From: JAWAPU01 sp038894275 | GTDB lineage: Archaea > Nanobdellota > Nanobdellia > UBA10117 | Assembly: GCA_038894275.1 (NCBI GenBank) | Contig: JAWAPU010000016.1 | Coordinates: forward strand, 1-11,551 | DNA length: 11,551 bases | Direction of reading: 5' to 3' | Part shown: one piece after another, positions 1-6,370 of the stretch | How positions within the stretch are numbered: the stretch's first letter is position 1 | Layout: every line of letters starts with the position of its first letter | Made by a program: the position numbers and the translations under genes | The notes under the pieces: model-generated | What the model was told of the DNA's origin: nothing | What the model saw: only the letters and a program-made list of their open reading frames with translations | The model's database searches: none

Positions 1-1
1 A

Positions 2-541
2 AGCGCAGAGGGGAAGTTTGATGAACTAATAATGCTACCAAAAGGAAAAGGCAAAAATGTAAAAATTTGTGCGCTAATTGGGCCAGAGCTTTTAGAACAA
101 GCAAAAAAATTATGTGATAAAGTTATTTTACCCGACGATTTTGAAAAATTGAGTAAAACAGAACTTAAAAAAATTGCACGAACCTACGATTTTTTTATCG
201 CACAAGCAAACGTCATGCCATTAATTGCAAAAGTTTTTGGAAGATATCTTTCCGCTAAAAATAAAATGCCAACCCCTAAATTAGGAAATATAGTTCCCCC
301 AAAAACAAATTTAGAACCGTTAGTAAATAATTTAAGAAAGAGCATTAGGCTTACTATTAAGAAAAGTCCAGTTTTACAAGCAGCAATAGGTACCGAAAAA
401 ATGTCGGATGAAGATTTAACAACGAATATTTTAGCAGTTTTAAAGAATGCAGAAACTAAACTTCCAGACGGCAAACGCAACATTAAAGAAATTTTCCTTA
501 AACAAACAATGAGTCCACCAATAAAAATTTCAAATGGTTAA
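2..541 (+). CDS. rpl1: 50S ribosomal protein uL1 (5' end outside window)
   Basis: Large-subunit protein of the L1 stalk, which binds 23S rRNA and helps move deacylated tRNA out of the E site; in archaea it can also repress its own operon by binding the mRNA. The reading frame is open from base 2, giving 179 residues in the window. Archaeal uL1 motifs are visible: LPKGKGK near the window start, DFFIAQANVMPLIAKVFGR in the middle, KMPTPKLG after it, and the C-terminal LKQTMSPPIKI. From family length (about 215-220) roughly 40 N-terminal residues are missing, so the ATG at 32 is an internal Met, not the start. Any leader or L1-binding mRNA site would lie outside the window. The stop codon overlaps the next gene by 8 nt, pointing to co-transcription and translational coupling with rpl10. 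Confidence 0.95.
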   Translation, partial: SAEGKFDELIMLPKGKGKNVKICALIGPELLEQAKKLCDKVILPDDFEKLSKTELKKIARTYDFFIAQANVMPLIAKVFGRYLSAKNKMPTPKLGNIVPPKTNLEPLVNNLRKSIRLTIKKSPVLQAAIGTEKMSDEDLTTNILAVLKNAETKLPDGKRNIKEIFLKQTMSPPIKISNG

Positions 542-1313
542 AAAACAATTAACTTTAGAAGAGAAAAAAGAAAAAGTAGCAAAATTAGCAAAAGAAATAG
601 CTAGCAATATTTCTATAGGCGTTTTAAACTTAAACAATTTGCCCGCAAATCAATTAAAAAACACAAGAACGAGACTAAAAGATAAAATTAAATTTTATTT
701 TGCTAAAAAGACTCTTCTTGTTCGAGCATTAAAAGAATCTAAACGAAAAAACATAGAAGAATTAATACCCTATGTAGAAAAAAATAATTGTGCTATTTTA
801 GTTTCTAATTTAGACGCCTTTACTTTTTTTAGCGAATTAAAAGCTTGTGAACAATTTGTACCTGTTAAACCAAATCAGGTTGCGCCTTTTGATTTAGTAG
901 TTCCGGCGGGCCCAACGCCTTTTGCACCAGGCCCAATCACTTCCGAATTTGCTCAATTGGGAATTAAAACGAAAGTAGAAGGAGGAAAAATAACAATAAG
1001 AGAGCCAGCAACCGTCGCTAAAAAAGGTACTTTAGTTTCAGCCCTAGCAGCAAGTATGTTAACTAGGTTAGGCATCAAGCCTATTGCTGTGGTCGCACTT
1101 CCGACTGTTATTTTAGAAAATGACAAGATTTACCCTGCATCTATTTTGAACGTTGATATTGAAAAATATGCGGAAGATTTAAAAAGTGCAATTTTAAACG
1201 GTATAAAGTTAGCAAGTAAAATAAGCTTGCTTTCGCCAGAAAGTGGACAATTTATGCTCAGACTTGCAATACGGCGTTGTATTGCATTACAAAACAAAAT
1301 AAAAGGAAGTTGA
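534..1313 (+). CDS. rpl10: 50S ribosomal protein uL10 (acidic P0), C-terminally shortened
   Basis: Base of the ribosomal stalk: it binds 23S rRNA together with uL11 and holds dimers of L12/P1, which recruit the translational GTPases. Residues 1-105 form the rRNA-binding domain. Residues about 110-185 form the archaeal/eukaryotic insertion, with the VPAGPTPFAPGP loop and the GIKTKVEGGKI and VKKGTLVSALAA-like segments. After the IYPASIL segment (199-205) come two helices resembling the first two L12-binding spine helices (215-230 and 239-253). The protein stops at residue 259. Archaeal P0 proteins are usually about 280-340 residues, with a third spine helix, an Ala-rich hinge and an acidic tail like that of L12; none is present. 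The start codon overlaps the rpl1 stop and has no Shine-Dalgarno sequence, so coupled re-initiation is likely. The stop is 1 nt before the rpl12 ATG. Confidence 0.95.
   Translation: MVKKQLTLEEKKEKVAKLAKEIASNISIGVLNLNNLPANQLKNTRTRLKDKIKFYFAKKTLLVRALKESKRKNIEELIPYVEKNNCAILVSNLDAFTFFSELKACEQFVPVKPNQVAPFDLVVPAGPTPFAPGPITSEFAQLGIKTKVEGGKITIREPATVAKKGTLVSALAASMLTRLGIKPIAVVALPTVILENDKIYPASILNVDIEKYAEDLKSAILNGIKLASKISLLSPESGQFMLRLAIRRCIALQNKIKGS
1265..1286 (+). other. Perfect 8-bp inverted repeat (RNA hairpin) at the end of rpl10
   Basis: TGCAATAC at 1265-1272 and GTATTGCA at 1279-1286 are exact reverse complements around a 6-base loop (GGCGTT). The hairpin lies in the last codons of rpl10 and ends 28 nt before the rpl12 ATG, just upstream of the rpl12 ribosome binding site. 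There is no T-tract after it, so it does not look like a terminator. It could be an mRNA processing or stability element that raises rpl12 output relative to rpl10, or it may be chance. The repeat itself is seen directly; the role is inference. Confidence 0.45.
1303..1308 (+). promoter_or_regulatory. Shine-Dalgarno sequence of rpl12
   Basis: AAGGAA at 1303-1308 (within AAAAGGAAG) precedes the ATG at 1315 with a 6-nt spacer. It is the only convincing ribosome binding site in the plus-strand ribosomal operon within this window. That fits the need to make several L12 copies per P0. Confidence 0.6.
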
Positions 1314-1314
1314 A

Positions 1315-1614
1315 ATGGAAACCATCTACGCAGCGCTTTTATTACATAAAGCTGGTAAACAAATAGATGTGCCTTCAATGAAAGCTGTATTAGATGCGGC
1401 AGGCTTAAACATAGACGAAGCACTAATAAAGGCCACAGTTACCGCGCTCAAAAATGTTGATATTGAAAAAACAATTAGTGAAGCGCTGGCAGCGCCTGCT
1501 GTCGTTACAGCTCAACCAGCCGCTGCTGCTGCAGAAGCACCAAAGAAGAAAGAAGAGGAAGAAAAGAAATCTGAAGAAGAAGCTGCAGCAGGCTTGAGCG
1601 CACTATTTGGTTAA
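1315..1614 (+). CDS. rpl12: 50S ribosomal protein P1 (archaeal L12)
   Basis: Multicopy stalk protein that dimerises through its N-terminal helices, binds the P0 spine and contacts translational GTPases such as aEF1A, aEF2 and aIF5B with its C-terminal tail. The 99-residue length is normal. Residues 1-58 carry the archaeal signature (YAALLLHKAGK at 5-15, then VLDAAGLNIDEA). An Ala/Pro hinge follows at about 59-75, then a Lys/Glu tract, and the conserved factor-binding tail GLSALFG ends the protein. This is the P1 type, unrelated in fold to bacterial bL12. It begins 1 nt after the rpl10 stop, behind a good Shine-Dalgarno sequence. Because P0 here lacks its own tail, these L12 copies appear to be the only stalk tails of this sequence type. 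Confidence 0.97.
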   Translation: METIYAALLLHKAGKQIDVPSMKAVLDAAGLNIDEALIKATVTALKNVDIEKTISEALAAPAVVTAQPAAAAAEAPKKKEEEEKKSEEEAAAGLSALFG

Positions 1615-1623
1615 TCAGCTGAA

Positions 1624-2406
1624 ATGGTTCAAACAGAAGAGGAAAAAATAGATAGCTTGAGAAAGCAAATAACTAATTTAAGCAACGAATTAAAAGTATT
1701 TAATTCTCAACAAGAATCATTACATAAAGAAAAAAAAGAAGTCGAAAAACTTATTTCTAACATTATTAACGAGACAAAGCAATTAAAATTACAAAAAAAA
1801 GAACTTGATGCAGAAATTAAAACAAAAAAAGGGCAAAGAGCAATTTTAAATAAAGAATTGGTAACTTCAAAAAGAATTTCTGGAAAAAAAGACCAACCAA
1901 GTCCTAACTTCATTATGCGGCAAATAGAAGCTATGCAATATGCCATAGAAACTGAGGGCTTGCCTTTTGAAAAAGAAAAAGAATATATGGACAGAATAAA
2001 ACAATTGAAGGCAAAATTAGCAGAAGTTGAAGCTTATAATGAAAAAGTTTTAAATCTAAGCGAAAAAAAGCAAAAAGCAGATGCAATCCATAAAGAAATT
2101 CAAGAATTAGCTAAAAAAAGTACCGAGCTTTTTTCAAAAATAAATTCTAACGTTGAAAAAATTACTAATTTAAAAATAAAGAAAAAAGAATTACAAAATA
2201 AAATAAAAGAAATCAAATCAAAAATAAACCAAATAAATTCAAATTTAAGCGATACTTTAAGTGCTTGGTTAAGCATAACTAAGACAAAATCTCCAAAAGA
2301 ATCTACGGGCCCAGAAATAGCATTCGACTCAATTAAAAATATAAAACGCTTAACTAAAGAAGATTTGCTAAGACTTCAACGCTCGGTGCTGAAACATGAC
2401 AATTGA
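1624..2406 (+). CDS. COG1340-like archaeal coiled-coil protein, function unknown
   Basis: A 260-residue, highly charged (Lys/Glu), almost entirely helical protein. Two long heptad-rich segments (about 3-85 and 98-215) are separated by a short break around residues 86-96 (SGKKDQPSPNF), which suggests an antiparallel coiled-coil hairpin. Just after the break lies a segment with spaced motifs IEAMQYAIETEGLPFEKEKE and then RIKQLKAKL. This is the pattern I recall for the archaeal COG1340 family and for eukaryotic Bfr1/proton-pump-interactor-type coiled coils. No membrane segment, nucleotide-binding motif or signal peptide is visible. The C-terminal 30 residues (SIKNIKRLTKEDLLRLQ) look like a separate short helix. 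It starts 9 nt after rpl12 without a clear ribosome binding site and overlaps alaS by 11 nt. The position inside a ribosomal operon hints at a role tied to ribosomes or mRNA, but that is inference. Confidence 0.75.
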   Translation: MVQTEEEKIDSLRKQITNLSNELKVFNSQQESLHKEKKEVEKLISNIINETKQLKLQKKELDAEIKTKKGQRAILNKELVTSKRISGKKDQPSPNFIMRQIEAMQYAIETEGLPFEKEKEYMDRIKQLKAKLAEVEAYNEKVLNLSEKKQKADAIHKEIQELAKKSTELFSKINSNVEKITNLKIKKKELQNKIKEIKSKINQINSNLSDTLSAWLSITKTKSPKESTGPEIAFDSIKNIKRLTKEDLLRLQRSVLKHDN

Positions 2407-4828
2407 AAAAGAAGAACTAGCAAAAATATTTTCAAAAGATTGGAAGCAAAATTATGCGTTGAACATACTTAAAGAACGAGGATATGTTAGAAAAAAATGC
2501 AAAAAATGTGGCAAAACATTTTGGACTTGTGATTCAAAAAGGGAAGTTTGTGGAGATAGCACTTGTGTCCCTTATTCTTTTATAGGAAATCCTTTAGGCT
2601 GGAAACACGATTATGTTGACACCTGGAGAGAATTTGCAAGATTTTTTCAAAAACATGGCAGAACGATTATTCCTAGATATCCAACTTTAGCGAGATGGCG
2701 CGATGATACTTGGTTTGTGCAAGCATCTATTTATGATTTTCAGCCTCATGTTACATCGGGAGAATCTTTGCCACCAGCCAATCCTCTTGTAGTTGCGCAA
2801 CCTTGTTTTAGATTTAACGACATAGAAAATATAGGTGTAACCAACAGGCATTTTAGTTCTTTTGTTATGCTTGGCCAGCATAAATTTATTTCAGATTATA
2901 GAGCGGATTGGAAAGAAGAAGATGTAAAACTAGTTTTAGATTGTTTAAATCATTTTAAAATTTCTGAAAAAGAAATCACATTAACCGAATCTCCTTGGAT
3001 GGGAGGAGGAAATGCGGGGCCGGCATTCGAAGTTTTTGTTGGTGGTTTAGAATTGTTAACAGCCGTATTTATGCAATATGCAGTCGATAATAGTTTAAGA
3101 GAATTGCCATTAAAAATAATTGATTTTGGTTGGGGTTTAGAACGTTTGGCATGGATTTTAAATGGTGTGCCTACTGCCTACGAAGTTGCATTTGATCCTG
3201 TAGATAAAAAATTTGCTAAAAAACTAGATTTTAAAATTGATAAAGATTTCATGTACGAATTTGCCAAAATTGCAGCAAACTTGAATATCGAGGAAAATGA
3301 AAATCAAGAAGAAAAATTTAGTAAAATTGCAAAACTTTTGAAAATTTCTATACCTGAATTAAAACAAAAATTAAAACCTATTGCTGCATTTTATTCTATT
3401 TTAGACCATAGTAGGACATTATTATTTGCTTTAGCAGATGGTGGCTTACCTTCTAATAGTGGTGGAGGGTATAATCTCAGAGTTTTGTTGAGAAGAGCTT
3501 TGAGATTAGCAGAAAGTTTAAATTGGAACGTTGATTTGGCTTGGCTAGCAAGAGAATTTGCGCAAGCATATTACGGCAAAGTTCTTCCTCGGCAATATAT
3601 GGGAACGCATAAAGAAGAATTAATGGAACCCGGACTAATGCCAATGTATCCAGAATTGCGTGAAGCTTTACCAGATGTTGAAAAAATTTTAGATTTCGAA
3701 ATTAAAAAATTCAAAGAAAGTAGAGCGAGAGCATTGCAATTTGTAGGCAAATTATTTGAAAAGAAAAAAGAAATAACCTCAGATGAATTTGTAAAATTAT
3801 ATGAGAGTCAAGGAATACTTCCTGAAGATGTTGCTTCTGTTGGAGAAAAATTAGGAAAGGAAATAAAAATTCCTTCTGCTTTCTACTCACAAATAAGCAT
3901 TAAACATGCAATTGTACCAGAGAAAAAGCTTCCAAAAGAATTTTTAAAAATAAAGGCACCACCCACGCAACTTCTTTATTATGAAAATGAAAAACTTGAT
4001 ACTTTTGACGCAAAAGTTTTGCAAATTGTTAATGGCAGATATGTTGTTTTGGATAAAACTGCATTTTATCCTAATTCAGGTGGGCAGCTTTGCGATACTG
4101 GGACTTTAAACGATTCTTGTAATGTTGTTTCTGTTGAAAAATTTGGAAATATAATTGTGCACGAAGTAGAAAATATAAATTTTAAAGAAGGAGAAATCAT
4201 ACAGGGAAAAATAAATTTTGATAGACGATTACAATTAATGAGGCATCATTCTGCAGTACATGTTGTAAATGGAATTTGTAGAAGAGAACTTGGAAGACAC
4301 ATTTGGCAAGCAGGAGCAGAAAAAACTCCGGAAAAAGCTCGTCTAGATATAACACATTATCAAAATCTAACAGAAGACGAAGTTAAAAGGATTGAGCAAT
4401 TAGCAAATGATGTTGTTTTAGCAGCAATTCCTATTAATAAATATATTTTACCTCGTGTCGAAGCAGAACAAAAATATGGTATGCGACTGTATCAAGGCGG
4501 CGCAGTACCTGGTGCAGAATTAAGAATTGTTGAAACCCCTGGTTTAGATGTAGAAGCTTGTGGTGGTACTCATTGCTCTAACACGTTAGAAATAGGACCA
4601 ATTAAAATATTAAGTCATAAAAAACTTCAAGATGGCGTTATTAGGTTAGAACTTGTTGCAGGAAAAAGAGCTATAGAAGAGTTTCAAAAGAGCGAATCTC
4701 TACTTAGCAAAGCATGCGAAGTATTTAGTGTCCAACCAGAGCATTTGCCAAAAACTTGTGAGAGATTCTTTAAAGAATGGAAAGAACAGAAAAAAAAGCT
4801 ACGTTCGATTCAAAGTAATAGTCAATAA
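2396..4828 (+). CDS. alaS: Alanine--tRNA ligase, archaeal type, lacking the C-Ala domain
   Basis: Charges tRNA-Ala and clears mischarged Ser/Gly-tRNA-Ala. The N-terminus has the archaeal cysteine cluster (C35, C38, C45, C52, C57). The class II core follows, with the motif-2 region around QPCFRFNDIENIGVTNRHF (about 135-153) and motif 3 in GGGYNLRVLLRRALR (about 355-369). The insertion rich in GGGNAGPAFEV marks the archaeal enzyme. The editing domain keeps its metal ligands, H618xxxH622 and C722xxxH726 (CGGTHC). The protein ends at residue 810, about 45 residues after the editing domain, whereas archaeal AlaRS is normally about 900 with a C-terminal helical and globular C-Ala (DHHA1-like) domain used for dimerisation and tRNA binding. 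All frames close soon after the stop and the opposite strand is occupied by rpl11, so the domain is not continued locally. The start overlaps the coiled-coil gene by 11 nt. Confidence 0.97.
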   Translation: MTIEKEELAKIFSKDWKQNYALNILKERGYVRKKCKKCGKTFWTCDSKREVCGDSTCVPYSFIGNPLGWKHDYVDTWREFARFFQKHGRTIIPRYPTLARWRDDTWFVQASIYDFQPHVTSGESLPPANPLVVAQPCFRFNDIENIGVTNRHFSSFVMLGQHKFISDYRADWKEEDVKLVLDCLNHFKISEKEITLTESPWMGGGNAGPAFEVFVGGLELLTAVFMQYAVDNSLRELPLKIIDFGWGLERLAWILNGVPTAYEVAFDPVDKKFAKKLDFKIDKDFMYEFAKIAANLNIEENENQEEKFSKIAKLLKISIPELKQKLKPIAAFYSILDHSRTLLFALADGGLPSNSGGGYNLRVLLRRALRLAESLNWNVDLAWLAREFAQAYYGKVLPRQYMGTHKEELMEPGLMPMYPELREALPDVEKILDFEIKKFKESRARALQFVGKLFEKKKEITSDEFVKLYESQGILPEDVASVGEKLGKEIKIPSAFYSQISIKHAIVPEKKLPKEFLKIKAPPTQLLYYENEKLDTFDAKVLQIVNGRYVVLDKTAFYPNSGGQLCDTGTLNDSCNVVSVEKFGNIIVHEVENINFKEGEIIQGKINFDRRLQLMRHHSAVHVVNGICRRELGRHIWQAGAEKTPEKARLDITHYQNLTEDEVKRIEQLANDVVLAAIPINKYILPRVEAEQKYGMRLYQGGAVPGAELRIVETPGLDVEACGGTHCSNTLEIGPIKILSHKKLQDGVIRLELVAGKRAIEEFQKSESLLSKACEVFSVQPEHLPKTCERFFKEWKEQKKKLRSIQSNSQ

Positions 4829-4863
4829 CTGACACTTTAAGCAAATAAGTTTTACTTAGCTAT
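4829..4863. terminator. Convergent intergenic gap with a weak inverted repeat
   Basis: This 35-nt gap separates the stops of alaS (plus) and rpl11 (minus). It holds a short inverted repeat, TAAGT (4846-4850), TTT loop, ACTTA (4854-4858). The gap is AT-rich but has no long T-run on the plus strand. On the minus strand a run of eight T (complement of the A-run at 4790-4797, inside the alaS 3' end) lies about 66 nt past the rpl11 stop and would suit archaeal oligo-T termination. Weak evidence only. Confidence 0.3.
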
Positions 4864-5493
4864 TCATGCAGCTTTACTGCTTGTTGCGCTTGTTCCAGTT
4901 TTGCCTGCTTCTGCAGCTGCCGCAGCTTTTTCAGCAGCCTCAATTTTAGCCAATTCTTCTGCAATTTTTGCCTGTTCTTCTTTCAAAGAGTTTTCTTCTT
5001 CTAGGGTTAAGGTTGTTCTTTCACTTTTAATCAAATCGTCATATTTCCCTTCTTTAACTTCTTTAGTAACATCTTTAGGATTCTTGCTGTCCACTATTAT
5101 GCCTAAAGACTTACAGGTACCTAAAACCTCTAAAACTTTTTTCTTTAAATTTTTACCCGATTCAGTTTTAATTTTAGCAATTTTAATTATTTGAGGCATT
5201 CTTAATGCACCAACTGTTTTAATATTGCTTGCACTTGAACCTTTTGTGAGCTTTGCTTCTTTTATTAAAAGAGCCGCTACAGAAGGCAATCCAATTTCTA
5301 GTTCAAATGTTTTTTTAGCAGAATCTATTGTTATTTTTACTGGTACGTCTATGCCTTGCATTTCTGACGTTTTTTGATTTATTTGAGAAACGACTTGTTT
5401 AATATCAATTCCTTTTCCGGCTAATGCAGGTCCTATGGGCGGCCCCGCATTAGCCTGCCCGCCTTTGACTATTAGCGATATTGTTTCAAGCAT
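4864..5493 (-). CDS. rpl11: 50S ribosomal protein uL11 with C-terminal Ala/Glu/Lys extension
   Basis: Binds the GTPase-associated centre of 23S rRNA beside P0, at the stalk base. The N-terminal domain shows the family signature GGQANAGPPIGPALAGKGID (11-30), then VVSQINQKT. The RNA-binding C-terminal domain follows (about 70-140: PSVAALLIKEA, then VGALRMPQIIKIAKIK, then VLGTCKSLGIIVD). The archaeal protein usually ends at about 160-170 residues; this one runs to 209. Residues 161-194 form a predicted Glu/Ala/Lys helix and 195-209 a Gly/Thr/Ser/Ala tail. The ATG overlaps the nusG stop by 8 nt and has a strong Shine-Dalgarno sequence. It is the last gene of a secE-nusG-rpl11 unit. The partner rpl1 lies at the other end of the converging operon rather than directly downstream. 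Confidence 0.96.
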   Translation of the reverse strand: MLETISLIVKGGQANAGPPIGPALAGKGIDIKQVVSQINQKTSEMQGIDVPVKITIDSAKKTFELEIGLPSVAALLIKEAKLTKGSSASNIKTVGALRMPQIIKIAKIKTESGKNLKKKVLEVLGTCKSLGIIVDSKNPKDVTKEVKEGKYDDLIKSERTTLTLEEENSLKEEQAKIAEELAKIEAAEKAAAAAEAGKTGTSATSSKAA

Positions 5494-5965
5494 TCGATCC
5501 TCCCTTTTCTTTATTTTCTGTTTCAGATTCAGCTTTAACTTGAACTTTTACAGCATCTATTGTTAAAGTTATTGGAATTGGTACTGCAGCTTCTAACAAT
5601 TCTACAATAATTTGTGCTTTTTGCAAATCTACTCTTGTAACTTTCGCTTTTTCACCTTTAAAAGGCCCATCTATTATAGTTACTATGTCCCCTTTTTGGA
5701 TATTTATTTCTTCAGGTTTAAATTCAATTAGGTGTTGTATTTCCGGCATTGTTAATGGAGTTCTAAGAATTCCACTAACATAAGGAATACCAGTTGCAGC
5801 ACTCTTGACGATGTCTGGACTTATGGCTTCCACTAAGATATAGCCAGCCATTCCATAAGGGTGTAAAAGAGCATAAATCCCTTTTACTTTTTTCGCGTTA
5901 CTTTTTAAAAAATCCAACACTTGATCTTCTCTTCCCACCGTTGTGCGAACCACATAAATTGCCAT
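5486..5965 (-). CDS. spt5: Transcription elongation factor Spt5 (NusG family)
   Basis: Binds the RNA polymerase clamp, normally with Spt4, and increases processivity; its KOW domain can link to the ribosome. The NGN domain covers residues 1-85, with IYVVRTTVGREDQVLDFL at the start, MAGYILVEA in the middle and PYVSGILR at 61-68. A KOW domain lies at about 88-125, with the typical KGDIVTIIDGPFKGEKAKV run at 91-109. The 159-residue length is typical of archaeal Spt5. A short charged tail (143-156) follows the KOW barrel. The gene begins 1 nt after the secE stop with no good Shine-Dalgarno sequence, so it is probably translationally coupled to secE. The secE-spt5-rpl11 order is the classic archaeal arrangement. 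No spt4 is in the window. Confidence 0.95.
   Translation of the reverse strand: MAIYVVRTTVGREDQVLDFLKSNAKKVKGIYALLHPYGMAGYILVEAISPDIVKSAATGIPYVSGILRTPLTMPEIQHLIEFKPEEINIQKGDIVTIIDGPFKGEKAKVTRVDLQKAQIIVELLEAAVPIPITLTIDAVKVQVKAESETENKEKGGSNA
5499..5504 (-). promoter_or_regulatory. Shine-Dalgarno sequence of rpl11
   Basis: Read on the minus strand, GGGAGG at 5504-5499 stands 5 nt before the rpl11 ATG at 5493. It lies inside the last codons of nusG (the Gly-Gly pair before SNA). The match to the archaeal anti-Shine-Dalgarno is strong, and it fixes the rpl11 start. Confidence 0.75.
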
Positions 5966-5966
5966 T

Positions 5967-6341
5967 TTATTTAAATCCTATTATTTGAATAATGACTGCA
6001 ATTATAAATCCTATTAAGCCAATTGCAAGCATGCCTAGGCCAGACGCTTTTACTATTGTTTTAAATTCTTCTGAATCAGGTTTTTTAGCGACTTTTAATA
6101 CTTTTAAATATTCCTGAAATTTAGCTTTTAAAACCCCGCCAGATATTTTTGGTATGGTGATTTTTTTAAATTGAAGTTTGGGTAAGTTTATTTTAGGTGA
6201 GATTATTTTATTTTCGTGTTCTTTGGGTTTATTTTCTTGGGCACTTTGACCACTACTTTGATCGCTAATTATGTTTTGGCCGATTTGGTTATTTTGGACC
6301 TGATTGTTCTGAACCGATGTTTCTTGAGGATTAGATTCCAT
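5967..6341 (-). CDS. secE: Preprotein translocase subunit SecE/Sec61-gamma with Gln/Asn-rich N-terminal extension
   Basis: Small tail-anchored subunit that clamps the SecY channel. The conserved part is the last 55 residues. An amphipathic helix with KFQEYLKVLKVAKKPDSEEF (74-93) is the SecE/Sec61-gamma signature, and one membrane segment spans about 101-122 (GLGMLAIGLIGFIIAVIIQI). Archaeal SecE is usually about 55-75 residues; here about 65 extra residues precede it. Residues 1-38 are Gln/Asn/Ser-rich and include a repeated QNNQ (11-14 and 16-19). Residues 47-68 are basic with spaced Pro-Lys pairs (SPKINLPKLQ, then ITIPKIS). The extension should lie in the cytosol. The first ATG is supported by a TATA-like box centred about 25 nt upstream. 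No internal Met lies between residue 1 and the conserved core (the next is M104), so the extension belongs to the gene unless a non-ATG start is used. Confidence 0.9.
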   Translation of the reverse strand: MESNPQETSVQNNQVQNNQIGQNIISDQSSGQSAQENKPKEHENKIISPKINLPKLQFKKITIPKISGGVLKAKFQEYLKVLKVAKKPDSEEFKTIVKASGLGMLAIGLIGFIIAVIIQIIGFK

Positions 6342-6362
6342 TATTTAAGGCTCAAAAATCAA

Positions 6363-6370
6363 TATTTAAA
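6363..6370 (-). promoter_or_regulatory. TATA-like box of the secE-spt5-rpl11 operon
   Basis: On the minus strand TTTAAATA (6370-6363) is preceded by an A-rich stretch that could serve as a BRE. Its centre is about 25 nt before the secE ATG (6341), which predicts a start at or near the A of the ATG and a leaderless mRNA. The box overlaps the stop codon of the upstream radical SAM gene (6368-6366). Confidence 0.55.

Noticed and set aside
32..541. rpl1 starting at the ATG at 32 as a complete 169-residue gene
   Set aside because: The frame is open to the window edge and the upstream residues fit uL1. The family is about 215-220 long, so the true start lies outside.
4790..4828. Frameshift in the A8 run hiding a longer alaS
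   Set aside because: All frames close within a short distance and rpl11 begins its convergent 3' end at 4864, so no C-Ala coding sequence exists downstream.
4901..5194. Plus-strand open frame opposite rpl11
   Set aside because: Shadow of the low-complexity rpl11 3' region (Ala/Ser-rich translation). No motif, ribosome binding site or promoter.
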